Assembly (NCBI GenBank): GCA_030626085.1
Contig: DAOUPQ010000127.1
Coordinates: 1 to 5,217, forward strand
Reading direction: 5' to 3'
Length of the DNA: 5,217 nucleotides
Origin: Flavobacteriia bacterium
GTDB taxonomy: Bacteria > Bacteroidota > Bacteroidia > Flavobacteriales > Flavobacteriaceae
Each line of letters opens with the position of its first letter. Position 1 is the first letter of the stretch. Below the pieces are notes generated by a model. It had not been told where the DNA came from. It worked only from the letters and a program-made list of their open reading frames with translations, and made no database searches. Shown piece after piece: positions 1 through 5,217 of this stretch. The translations under genes were made by a program, and so were the position numbers.

Positions 1-7
1 AATAATG

Positions 8-42
8 AAAGAGACCGGATTAAAATCCGGTCTCTTTTTTTA
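8..42 (+). terminator. Strong intrinsic terminator of an upstream + strand gene
   Basis: Bases 8-20 and 25-37 form a perfect 13-bp inverted repeat around a TAAA loop. The core GAGACCGGAT is relatively GC-rich, and the right arm runs into a tract of T up to about position 41. This is the classic form of a Rho-independent terminator for a transcript entering from the left edge. On the opposite strand the left arm is followed by only three T and then CATTATT, so termination there would be weaker. No coding sequence of the upstream gene lies in the window. Confidence 0.9.
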
Positions 43-54
43 TTTATATCTTTA

Positions 55-62
55 TATTTTTG
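55..62 (+). promoter_or_regulatory. Possible Bacteroidota-type -7 promoter box for the Nudix gene
   Basis: TATTTTTG matches the TAnnTTTG consensus of the -7 element used by the primary sigma factor of Bacteroidota. It sits 19 bases before the ATG at 82, which would give a leader of about a dozen bases. The placement fits, because the previous transcript is terminated just upstream and the Nudix gene needs its own promoter. No clear TTG-type -33 element lies at the expected distance, since that stretch is the terminator's T-tract. In DNA this AT-rich the box could arise by chance. Confidence 0.3.
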
Positions 63-81
63 TTACAAATCTTGCATACTC

Positions 82-513
82 ATGCCAAAAATTTATCGTC
101 AAGCAGTAATGGCTGTTATTATCAATCAGGAAAATCAAATCCTGATTGGTTATTCTCCAAGAGATAAAAGCTATAAATTTCCTCAGGGGGGTCTGGAGAA
201 AGGCGAAAACATCATTGTCGGGATTAAAAGAGAATTAATTGAAGAATTAGATTATTTTTTGGAAGATCATCTAATTATTGAAATATATAAAGAAAAGATC
301 AAATATCCTTTTCCTCCTGATGTTCATCCAATTTATATGGGACAAGAACTCAGTATTGTTAAGATACAACACACCATTCATGCAAATGTAATTCCACAGG
401 ATGATGAATTTGATAAATTATATTGGATCTCTCCTAAAGAAATTATGAATTTTAATACCGAATATCGTGCTGAAGCCTATTTTAGAGCTTTAGAGATCTG
501 TGGATTACTATAG
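82..513 (+). CDS. Nudix hydrolase, RppH-like (RNA pyrophosphohydrolase / dinucleoside polyphosphate hydrolase type)
   Basis: This is a predicted cytosolic 143-residue single-domain Nudix hydrolase, a family that cleaves nucleoside diphosphates linked to another moiety. The Nudix box spans residues 36-58: G36, E42, then R50-E51 and E54-E55, the residues that bind catalytic metal. FPQGG at 33-37, the later YMGQEL segment and the acidic DDEFDKLYW segment near residues 107-115 resemble RppH, which removes pyrophosphate from the 5' end of primary transcripts, and the related Ap4A/Ap5A hydrolases. It is shorter than E. coli RppH (176 residues). The box departs from consensus at D57, where glycine is usual (EExGU); the metal-binding residues are intact, so activity is still expected. 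The ATG at 82 is preferred because the Nudix fold begins directly after it and little room remains after the terminator. No Shine-Dalgarno sequence precedes it. The gene is monocistronic and convergent with bshC. The Nudix assignment is firm; the exact substrate is inferred. Confidence 0.9.
   Translation: MPKIYRQAVMAVIINQENQILIGYSPRDKSYKFPQGGLEKGENIIVGIKRELIEELDYFLEDHLIIEIYKEKIKYPFPPDVHPIYMGQELSIVKIQHTIHANVIPQDDEFDKLYWISPKEIMNFNTEYRAEAYFRALEICGLL
123..148 (+). repeat. Perfect 9-bp inverted repeat inside the 5' part of the Nudix gene
   Basis: CAATCAGGA at 123-131 is the exact reverse complement of TCCTGATTG at 140-148, separated by eight A-rich bases. A T:G and then an A:T pair can extend the stem outward to 121-150. 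It lies about 40-70 bases downstream of the start codon, within codons 14-23. There is no T-tract after it, so it does not look like a terminator. It could fold in the mRNA, or it could be a coincidence of codon choice. Confidence 0.5.
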
Positions 514-526
514 CTTTAGAATGATG

Positions 527-548
527 AATAAATAGAGTGATTTATTTT
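527..548. terminator. Weak AT-only hairpin between the convergent Nudix and bshC genes
   Basis: AATAAAT (527-533) pairs with ATTTATT (540-546) around the loop AGAGTG, and TT follows on the + strand. It occupies most of the 33-base gap between the two facing stop codons and abuts the bshC stop, so its place suits a shared bidirectional terminator. The stem contains only A:T pairs and would be unstable. Termination here may instead rely on Rho or on read-through. Confidence 0.3.
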
Positions 549-2142
549 AAATTTCCAAAATATCAAATTCTAACTGCAAGGGATCTAAATTATTGATCAA
601 ACCGTTAACTAATTCAGCTCCATTTTCTTTATAAAACTCTGAAAAATTATAAACTCTTTCCTGCAATCCTCCTTTTGGAAATAATTCATTGTGCAAAATT
701 GAAATTCTATCAACAAGATCCTTTAGTTTTCTTTTCTGTGCCCTTAACAATCGTTTTTCTAAATTATCTAAACCGTTGAGCTGCTTTTTTTGTTGTGCCT
801 TTACGGCACCTAAAAATGACTTATCAGTACAATGAGAAATTTCTTCTAATTCCAAAAATATTTTATTTAATCGTGCTTTCTGTTCAGAAAAATCAATTTT
901 GATTTCAGAATTATCTCTAACTTTTTTATTGATAAGATCATCGTGTTTTGAAAATAGATCATTTAAAGAAATGTTCAATTTAATTAGTTTTTGAGCTTGC
1001 TTCTTACTGATCAACAGAACAGAATTTCGCAAAAGTAAAATAGGAAAAGGTATTCTAACCTTTTCAAAATAACGCTTTAACTCAAACCAATAAGCCAATT
1101 CGCCTCCTCCTCCAATATAACATAAATTGGGCAAAATCACTTCTTCATACAAAGGCCTTGTCAACACATTCGGACTAAATCTTTCGGGATAATCATCTAC
1201 TTCTTGAAGTATTTCTTCTTCAGTAAATTCCAGATCAGTATTATTAATTTTATACAAATTATCTTTATAAATTATACGTTCACGCAAATTTTCTTTTAAA
1301 TAAAAAAGATTGATCTCTCTGGGGTTTACCTGAATTTTATATTGCTTCTCAAGCGAGTTGTTTGTTTTCGTTATTTCATTAAAACTAATATGGTGCACCA
1401 ATTCATCTTTTATATAAGGCACAAATTCGGTTTTTAATAACCTATCATTTCCATCAATAATTACCAAACCAAACAAGCCAAAAAGTTCATTGGCTAAATA
1501 TCTTGTTGCATCCGTCAAATTATTATGTTCTAGATAACTTTTTTGAAATAATATCTTTAATTTTCTTGCATTATTTCCTTGTCCTAAAAGGTAAGAGAAT
1601 TCTTCAAAAACTTTATCTAGGCCATCAGTTGACAAATCCCCTACCGCTCCTTTTAATTCTCTTTGCCACTTGATCTTATTATTATTATAGTTAAAAAATT
1701 GAATTTCTTCAAAATCGTGATCTTCTGTGGCCATCCAGTAAACCGGAACAAAATTATCTTGTGGGAAATTTTTCATTAATTGTTTTGAAAGATTTATAGC
1801 GGTAATAATTTTATATAAAAAATAAAGCGGACCGGTAAATAAATTTAATTGATGCCCCGTGGTTATTGTAAATGTATTATCCTTTGTCAGTAGATCTAAA
1901 TTCTTTTTTGTTGCTGCAGAAACTTCAAAACTATTGTATTGTTTTCTTAATTGTGAAACCAATACTTTTCTAGAAGCCTTAGAAAAGGATATTCTTTTAT
2001 ATTCAATTTGCTTTTCAAACCCCTTTAGATCAGGGAATTGATCGTAATACTGAGTAGTTTCCTTCTTTTTGTCTAAATAATCGCAGATGATCTTGGTAAA
2101 AAATCCAGTATCTTGAAATGGTATGCTTTTGTGTTTGATCAA
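547..2142 (-). CDS. bshC: BshC, putative cysteine ligase of bacillithiol biosynthesis
   Basis: BshC catalyses the last step of bacillithiol synthesis, adding cysteine to glucosaminyl-malate; bacillithiol is the low-molecular-weight thiol of many Firmicutes and Bacteroidota. The protein has 531 residues, normal for the family. Recognisable BshC blocks are the N-terminal IPFQDTGFF (7-15), TTGHQLNLFTGPLYF (94-108), VPVYWMATEDHDFEEI (132-147), SPNVLTRPLYEE (323-334), YIGGGGELAYWFELK (342-356), and the C-terminal LFPKGGLQER (487-496). A charged helical stretch at about 417-486 probably forms the coiled coil known in BshC. The predicted start is TTG: the preceding codon is an in-frame TAA, no ATG lies near, and the family's N-terminal IP..TG block begins only six residues later. 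It is the last gene of the - strand series, 89 bases after rimO. Partner genes bshA and bshB are not in the window. The enzyme's biochemistry is established mainly by genetics in Firmicutes. Confidence 0.95.
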   Translation of the reverse strand: MIKHKSIPFQDTGFFTKIICDYLDKKKETTQYYDQFPDLKGFEKQIEYKRISFSKASRKVLVSQLRKQYNSFEVSAATKKNLDLLTKDNTFTITTGHQLNLFTGPLYFLYKIITAINLSKQLMKNFPQDNFVPVYWMATEDHDFEEIQFFNYNNNKIKWQRELKGAVGDLSTDGLDKVFEEFSYLLGQGNNARKLKILFQKSYLEHNNLTDATRYLANELFGLFGLVIIDGNDRLLKTEFVPYIKDELVHHISFNEITKTNNSLEKQYKIQVNPREINLFYLKENLRERIIYKDNLYKINNTDLEFTEEEILQEVDDYPERFSPNVLTRPLYEEVILPNLCYIGGGGELAYWFELKRYFEKVRIPFPILLLRNSVLLISKKQAQKLIKLNISLNDLFSKHDDLINKKVRDNSEIKIDFSEQKARLNKIFLELEEISHCTDKSFLGAVKAQQKKQLNGLDNLEKRLLRAQKRKLKDLVDRISILHNELFPKGGLQERVYNFSEFYKENGAELVNGLINNLDPLQLEFDILEI

Positions 2143-2165
2143 TTATTGAATGTTTTCGTAAAAAT

Positions 2166-2183
2166 ACTTAAATAATTTTAAGT
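2166..2183 (-). terminator. AT-rich hairpin with T-tract between rimO and bshC
   Basis: On the - strand ACTTAAA and TTTAAGT form a perfect 7-bp stem around a four-base loop, followed by ATTTTT. It lies 48 bases past the rimO stop and 23 bases before the bshC start. The form is that of a weak intrinsic terminator, which would partly separate bshC from rimO, but the stem has only one C:G pair. I could not identify a bshC promoter after it; TATTTTTA (near 2162) lacks the final G of the Bacteroidota -7 consensus. Confidence 0.3.
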
Positions 2184-2231
2184 TTTGGGTCTCAGGTTCG
2201 AGGTTTATCTTTACAACTAAAATCTGGAACT

Positions 2232-3545
2232 TTACTTCACAGGTTCACCATACAGATCAAATTCTGTTGCTTCTAAAATTTTAATATCAATAAATTGCCC
2301 TATTTGAATATAATGTTTAGTGGCATCTACCAAAACTTCATTATCTACATCCGGACTATCAAATTCGGTTCTACCTATAAAATGATCTCCTTCTTTTCTG
2401 TCGAAAATACATCTAAAAACCTTCCCGACTTTTTCCTGATTAAATTCAAATGAGATCTGACTTTGAATATCCATAAGGTATGCAACTCTTTTTTGCTTTA
2501 CATCTTCAGGAACATCATCATTTAATAGAAAGGCATTTGTATTTTCTTCATGCGAATAGGCAAAACAGCCCATCCTTTCAAAACGAGAATCAATTATAAA
2601 TTGTTTTAATTCTTCAAACTGTTCTTCGGTCTCACCCGGATATCCAACAATTAAAGTAGTACGAACAGCCATATTAGGCACTTTTTTTCTAAACTGTTCT
2701 AATAATTTTCTTGTTTTTTCAGAAGTAGTTCCTCGCTTCATAGATCGTAACAATTCGGTATTTATATGCTGCAAAGGAATATCAAGATAGTTACATATCT
2801 TTGGTTCATTCTTCATTACATCTAGTACATCCAGCGGAAAAGCTGTAGGAAAAGCATAATGTAACCTTATCCATTCAATCCCATCAATTTTAACCAATTC
2901 TTTTAACAGATCAGCCAACGCTCTTTTTTTATAAATATCTAATCCGTAATAAGTAAGATCCTGAGCTATTAAAATTAATTCTTTAACCCCTTTTGCAGCT
3001 AATTTTTTGGATTCTTTTACAAGGTCTTCAATAGGAGTTGAAATATGTTTTCCACGCATTAAAGGAATTGCACAAAATGAACATGGACGATCACATCCTT
3101 CTGCAATTTTTAAATATGCATAATGCTTTGGAGTAGTTATTAGTCTTTCTCCAACTAATTCGTGTTTATAATCGGCTTCCAAAGCCTTTAATAGATTTGG
3201 AAGATCATGCGTTCCAAAATATTGATCAACATTCTGAATTTCTTTCTCAAGATCAGGTTTGTAACGCTCACTTAAACATCCGGTTACAAAAACTTTATCA
3301 ATCTCTCCTCTTTCCTTTTTATCAACATATTGTAAAATGGTATTTACTGATTCTTCCTTTGCATCACCAATAAAGCCACAGGTATTGATCACCACAATAT
3401 TTCCATCGTCATTAACATCTTCATGTACAACTTCTTTACCATTAGCTTTGAGTTGCCCCATCAAAACTTCGCTATCGTAAACGTTCTTTGAGCAACCTAA
3501 AGTTACTACATTGATTTTATTTTTTTTTGTTGATTTTGTTCTCAT
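2232..3545 (-). CDS. rimO: RimO, ribosomal protein S12 methylthiotransferase (radical SAM)
   Basis: RimO adds a methylthio group to the beta-carbon of a conserved aspartate of ribosomal protein S12 (Asp88 in E. coli), using two [4Fe-4S] clusters and SAM. From the ATG at 3545 the protein has 437 residues. An N-terminal UPF0004 domain carries the three cluster-binding cysteines in TLGCSKN (C18), NTCGFI (C56) and TGCLSE (C90). The radical SAM motif CDRPCSFC follows, with C151, C155 and C158 (CX3CX2C). A TRAM domain occupies roughly 371-435. The LGCSKN, CGFIGDAKEES and GCDRPCSFCAIPLMRG wording is RimO-like rather than MiaB-like. The open frame extends upstream to a TTG at 3563 (six more residues), but those codons fall in a G-rich hairpin that looks non-coding, and the sequence after the ATG already reads like a RimO N-terminus. 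It lies 59 bases downstream of ftsY and is probably co-transcribed with it. Confidence 0.95.
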   Translation of the reverse strand: MRTKSTKKNKINVVTLGCSKNVYDSEVLMGQLKANGKEVVHEDVNDDGNIVVINTCGFIGDAKEESVNTILQYVDKKERGEIDKVFVTGCLSERYKPDLEKEIQNVDQYFGTHDLPNLLKALEADYKHELVGERLITTPKHYAYLKIAEGCDRPCSFCAIPLMRGKHISTPIEDLVKESKKLAAKGVKELILIAQDLTYYGLDIYKKRALADLLKELVKIDGIEWIRLHYAFPTAFPLDVLDVMKNEPKICNYLDIPLQHINTELLRSMKRGTTSEKTRKLLEQFRKKVPNMAVRTTLIVGYPGETEEQFEELKQFIIDSRFERMGCFAYSHEENTNAFLLNDDVPEDVKQKRVAYLMDIQSQISFEFNQEKVGKVFRCIFDRKEGDHFIGRTEFDSPDVDNEVLVDATKHYIQIGQFIDIKILEATEFDLYGEPVK

Positions 3546-3555
3546 GCACCCTAAA

Positions 3556-3571
3556 TCCCCCAAAAGTGGGA
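3556..3571 (-). promoter_or_regulatory. G/C-rich hairpin immediately upstream of the rimO start
   Basis: On the - strand TCCCAC and GGGGGA flank a TTTT loop. Four outer pairs, one A:G mismatch and one C:G pair make a short but GC-rich stem in otherwise AT-rich DNA. It ends ten bases before the rimO ATG, so in an ftsY-rimO transcript it could influence ribosome access. It has no T-tract and is not a good terminator. It may instead be the remnant of a dispersed palindromic repeat. No function is demonstrated. Confidence 0.35.
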
Positions 3572-3604
3572 CTTCATTCTTTTTAGATTTATCCTTTTAA
3601 CTTT

Positions 3605-4579
3605 TTACTTAAAGAACGAATCTACAAATTCCACTTTATTGAATACCTGCAGATCATCAATTCCTTCTCCAACACCAATATATTTTACAGGAATCTGGAA
3701 TTGATCGGAAATTCCTATCACTACACCACCCTTTGCAGTACCATCTAATTTGGTAATTGCCAATGAAGTAACTTCGGTAGCCTTGGTAAATTGTTTTGCC
3801 TGTTCAAATGCATTTTGTCCGGTAGAACCATCTAAAATCAAAAGTACCTCATCAGGTACATTTGGTGAAACTTTTTGCATTACCCTTTTGATCTTTGTCA
3901 ATTCGTTCATCAAATTAACTTTGTTATGTAATCTACCGGCAGTATCAATAATTACAACATCAGCATCCTGACTTATTGCCGATTGCACAGTATCAAATGC
4001 AACAGATGCCGGATCACTACCCATTTTTTGCTTTATCAATGGTACGTCTACTCTATCTGCCCATACCTGTAACTGATCGATAGCAGCAGCTCTGAAAGTA
4101 TCAGAAGCACCCAAAACAACTTTTAATCCCTGTTTTTTAAATTGTGATGCAAGCTTACCTATTGTTGTGGTTTTTCCAACTCCATTCACACCAACAACCA
4201 TAATTACATAAGGTTTTTTACCTTCCGGTATTGAAAACTCGGTTTCATTACCAACATTGGTCAAGGCTAATAAAGCTGCTATTTCTTCACGTAAAATATT
4301 ATTGAGTTCATCTGTTCCAAAATATTTATCTTTGGCAACACGTTCTTCTATCCTGTCAATTATTTTCAGGGTAGTATCAACACCAACATCCGATGCGATC
4401 AAAACTTCTTCTAAATTGTCTAAAACCTCATCATCAACTTTTGTTTTACCGGCAACAGCTTTTGTCAATTTATTAAAGAAGGAAATACTACTTTTTTCCA
4501 AACCTTTATCTAAGGTTTCTTTTTTTTTCGCCTCGTCTTTAGTACGGTCTTTGGAAAATATTTTTTTGAATAAACTCAT
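3605..4579 (-). CDS. ftsY: FtsY, signal recognition particle receptor GTPase
   Basis: FtsY is the bacterial SRP receptor. It binds the inner membrane and the SecYEG translocon, pairs with Ffh-GTP, and hands over ribosomes translating membrane proteins. The protein has 324 residues. A short basic N-terminus (MSLFKKIFSK, 1-10) fits an amphipathic membrane-contacting helix. The helical N domain covers about 31-110, and the NG GTPase domain follows: P-loop GVNGVGKTTT (130-139), insertion-box DTFRAAA (160-166), DTAGR (212-216), TKLD (276-279) and the closing GVGEGIDDL (302-310). The long acidic A domain of E. coli FtsY (497 residues) is absent, as in many non-enterobacterial FtsY. DTFRAAA and the GxGExxxDL end distinguish it from Ffh, and no M domain is present. 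The ATG at 4579 has no Shine-Dalgarno sequence. It follows a terminator that closes the ribosomal-protein unit and probably leads its own transcript with rimO. I found no clear promoter match upstream. Confidence 0.97.
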   Translation of the reverse strand: MSLFKKIFSKDRTKDEAKKKETLDKGLEKSSISFFNKLTKAVAGKTKVDDEVLDNLEEVLIASDVGVDTTLKIIDRIEERVAKDKYFGTDELNNILREEIAALLALTNVGNETEFSIPEGKKPYVIMVVGVNGVGKTTTIGKLASQFKKQGLKVVLGASDTFRAAAIDQLQVWADRVDVPLIKQKMGSDPASVAFDTVQSAISQDADVVIIDTAGRLHNKVNLMNELTKIKRVMQKVSPNVPDEVLLILDGSTGQNAFEQAKQFTKATEVTSLAITKLDGTAKGGVVIGISDQFQIPVKYIGVGEGIDDLQVFNKVEFVDSFFK

Positions 4580-4610
4580 ATAAAGGGGTTTGATTTAATA
4601 ATTTTAAGAT

Positions 4611-4648
4611 AAAAAAAGAAAGGCTACTCTCATGTTAGAAAGTAGCCT
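4611..4648 (-). terminator. Intrinsic terminator after the rpmB-rpmG-DUF4295 genes
   Basis: On the - strand AGGCTACT (4648-4641) pairs perfectly with AGTAGCCT (4628-4621) across a 12-base loop, and the second arm continues into TTCTTTTTTT (4620-4611). An 8-bp stem with four G:C pairs followed by a T-tract is a credible Rho-independent terminator. It begins 26 bases after the DUF4295 stop and ends about 30 bases before the ftsY ATG. It therefore separates the ribosomal-protein transcript from ftsY, completely or as an attenuator. On the + strand no T-tract follows the stem, so the signal is directional. Confidence 0.8.
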
Positions 4649-4674
4649 CCTTATATCTTATAAAAAAATATAAA

Positions 4675-4827
4675 TTATTTTTTACTTAAAAACTCATTTA
4701 CTTTAGAAGGATCCATAATAGACTCAACAAATGTATAAGCTCCTGATTTAGGAGATTTTACCATTTTAATTGCTTTAGTCAATCTTTTTGATCCTGTTTG
4801 TAATGATGCTACTGATTTCTTTGCCAT
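4675..4827 (-). CDS. DUF4295 family small basic protein, likely ribosome-associated
   Basis: This is a 50-residue gene. The protein begins MAKKSVASLQTGSKRLTKA and ends VNEFLSKK, with a central MVKSPKSGAYTFVES segment. The sequence and length match the DUF4295 family of Bacteroidota, which in that phylum is regularly found directly after the L28 and L33 genes. It is small and lysine-rich and has no membrane segment or signal peptide, all of which suit a ribosome-binding protein. I recall that structures of Flavobacterium ribosomes revealed an extra large-subunit protein named bL38 and think this family corresponds to it, but I cannot verify that here. The ATG at 4827 follows the rpmG stop by 58 bases with no Shine-Dalgarno sequence, and the gene is closed by the terminator at 4611-4648. 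Family membership is firm; the function is inferred from context. Confidence 0.88.
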   Translation of the reverse strand: MAKKSVASLQTGSKRLTKAIKMVKSPKSGAYTFVESIMDPSKVNEFLSKK

Positions 4828-4885
4828 GACTACTTGTTGTATTTGACATTTTCTTATCCCTATCCTATCGGGAGAAAATCTCTAA

Positions 4886-5068
4886 TTATTTAATTTCTTT
4901 ATGAACGGTCATCTTCTTCAAAATTGGATTGAATTTTTTCAATTCCAGTCTATCAGGAGTATTTTTCTTATTTTTTGTTGTAATATATCTAGATGTACCC
5001 GGTTTACCAGAAGCTTTATGCTCAGTACATTCTAATATAACCTGAATTCTATTTCCTTTACCTGCCAT
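4886..5068 (-). CDS. rpmG: Large-subunit ribosomal protein bL33, zinc-free (C-) type
   Basis: L33 is a small protein of the 50S subunit near the tRNA exit site. The 60-residue sequence shows the diagnostic RYITTKNKKNTPDRLELKKF block (27-46) and ends KKMTVHKEIK. Zinc-binding L33 has two CxxC pairs; here only C14 remains, with H17, N47 and L50 at the other positions, so zinc is not expected to bind and this is a C- form. The loop at residues 18-27 (KASGKPGTSR) is longer than in many L33 proteins, which I believe is usual in Bacteroidota. The start is the ATG at 5068, six bases after the rpmB stop, indicating co-transcription and possibly translational coupling. There is no Shine-Dalgarno sequence before it. 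In many bacteria C- L33 is the paralogue favoured under zinc limitation; whether a C+ copy exists elsewhere in this genome cannot be seen. Confidence 0.96.
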   Translation of the reverse strand: MAGKGNRIQVILECTEHKASGKPGTSRYITTKNKKNTPDRLELKKFNPILKKMTVHKEIK

Positions 5069-5074
5069 CTTATA

Positions 5075-5217
5075 TTATTTTTTTAAAAAACCGTTAGCTC
5101 TTGCTTCTTTAATTACAGTTTCAATACCTTTTTTATTGATATTTTTTAAAGCTCTAGTAGAAACTTTTAAAGTAATCCATTTATCTTCTTCAGGTAAGTA
5201 AAAACGCTTTTTTACTA
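5075..5217 (-). CDS. rpmB: Large-subunit ribosomal protein bL28, C-terminal part (cut by window edge)
   Basis: Reading from the right edge on the - strand, an open frame gives 46 residues and then TAA. It includes KRFYLPEEDKWITLKVSTRA and ends KEARANGFLKK. This is the C-terminal part of L28 as found in Bacteroidota, where the full protein is about 78-80 residues; the N-terminus lies beyond the window. L28 is needed for assembly of the 50S subunit. The gene is the first visible member of the rpmB-rpmG-DUF4295 set, and its promoter is outside the window. The gap to rpmG is six bases. Confidence 0.93.
   Translation of the reverse strand, partial: VKKRFYLPEEDKWITLKVSTRALKNINKKGIETVIKEARANGFLKK

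Noticed and set aside
1859..2041. A 60-codon open frame on the + strand.
   Set aside because: It is fully antisense to the conserved N-terminal part of bshC and resembles no known protein.
2191..2204. A GGTTCGA word resembling the T-loop of a tRNA.
   Set aside because: No acceptor, D or anticodon stems can be formed around it in the 89-base gap.
3546..3563. Extension of RimO to the TTG at 3563.
   Set aside because: The six extra codons fall in a G-rich hairpin, the ATG at 3545 is available, and the sequence from that ATG already reads like a RimO N-terminus.
3750..3971. A 73-codon open frame on the + strand.
   Set aside because: It is antisense to the GTPase domain of ftsY, and its serine- and cysteine-rich composition is typical of a shadow frame.
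4257..4583. A 108-codon open frame on the + strand.
   Set aside because: It is antisense to the N domain of ftsY; its repeated S and K residues mirror the complement of ftsY's acidic and lysine codons.
4604..4652. A perfect AAGGAGG on the - strand (4652-4646) followed 12 bases later by ATG and a nine-codon frame MRVAFLFLS, resembling a leader peptide before ftsY.
   Set aside because: It lies entirely inside the terminator hairpin and its T-tract, which explain both the GGAGGC word and the hydrophobic codons. The lineage does not appear to use Shine-Dalgarno sequences, and the spacing is too long.
4740..4754. CTCCT/AGGAG inverted repeat within the DUF4295 gene.
   Set aside because: A 5-bp stem inside conserved codons (KSPKSGAY) is expected by chance.
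4855..4885. GATAGGATAGGGATA-like short repeats and a GAGA/TCTC mini-stem between rpmG and the DUF4295 gene.
   Set aside because: The units are too short and imperfect to support an operator, terminator or riboswitch; there is no T-tract and the genes appear co-transcribed.

Overview
The window is a compact, low-GC stretch of bacterial core genome and most likely comes from a member of the Bacteroidota, probably a Flavobacteriia. The evidence is the DUF4295 protein next to L33 and L28, the zinc-free style of L33, the sequence style of RimO and BshC, the low GC content, and the absence of a convincing Shine-Dalgarno sequence ahead of any assigned start codon. I see no mobile element, CRISPR array, tRNA, rRNA, toxin-antitoxin pair or defence module. 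Coding density is high and no gap between genes exceeds about 100 bases.

Layout from left to right. A strong GC-rich hairpin with a T-tract (8-42) ends a + strand transcript that enters from outside the window. A short Nudix hydrolase gene of RppH-like type (82-513, +) follows. It converges on five complete genes and one partial gene, all on the - strand. In their transcription order these are rpmB (L28, cut by the right edge), rpmG (L33), a 50-residue DUF4295 gene, ftsY, rimO and bshC. A hairpin followed by a T-tract at 4611-4648 separates the ribosomal-protein trio from ftsY, so the - strand probably carries at least two transcription units: rpmB-rpmG-DUF4295, and ftsY-rimO with bshC possibly attached.

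The - strand block is mostly about the ribosome. L28 and L33 are large-subunit proteins, and DUF4295 travels with them. FtsY docks translating ribosomes at the membrane through SRP, and RimO methylthiolates ribosomal protein S12. BshC is the last enzyme of bacillithiol synthesis and looks like a neighbour rather than a functional partner. The Nudix enzyme may act on RNA 5' ends or on dinucleoside polyphosphates.

I do not see an undescribed multi-gene system. The points worth a second look are small: a departure from the Nudix consensus, a hairpin inside the start of that gene, a TTG start for bshC directly behind an in-frame stop, a G-rich hairpin just upstream of the rimO start, a possible degenerate repeat between rimO and bshC, and the terminator inside the ribosomal/secretion cluster.
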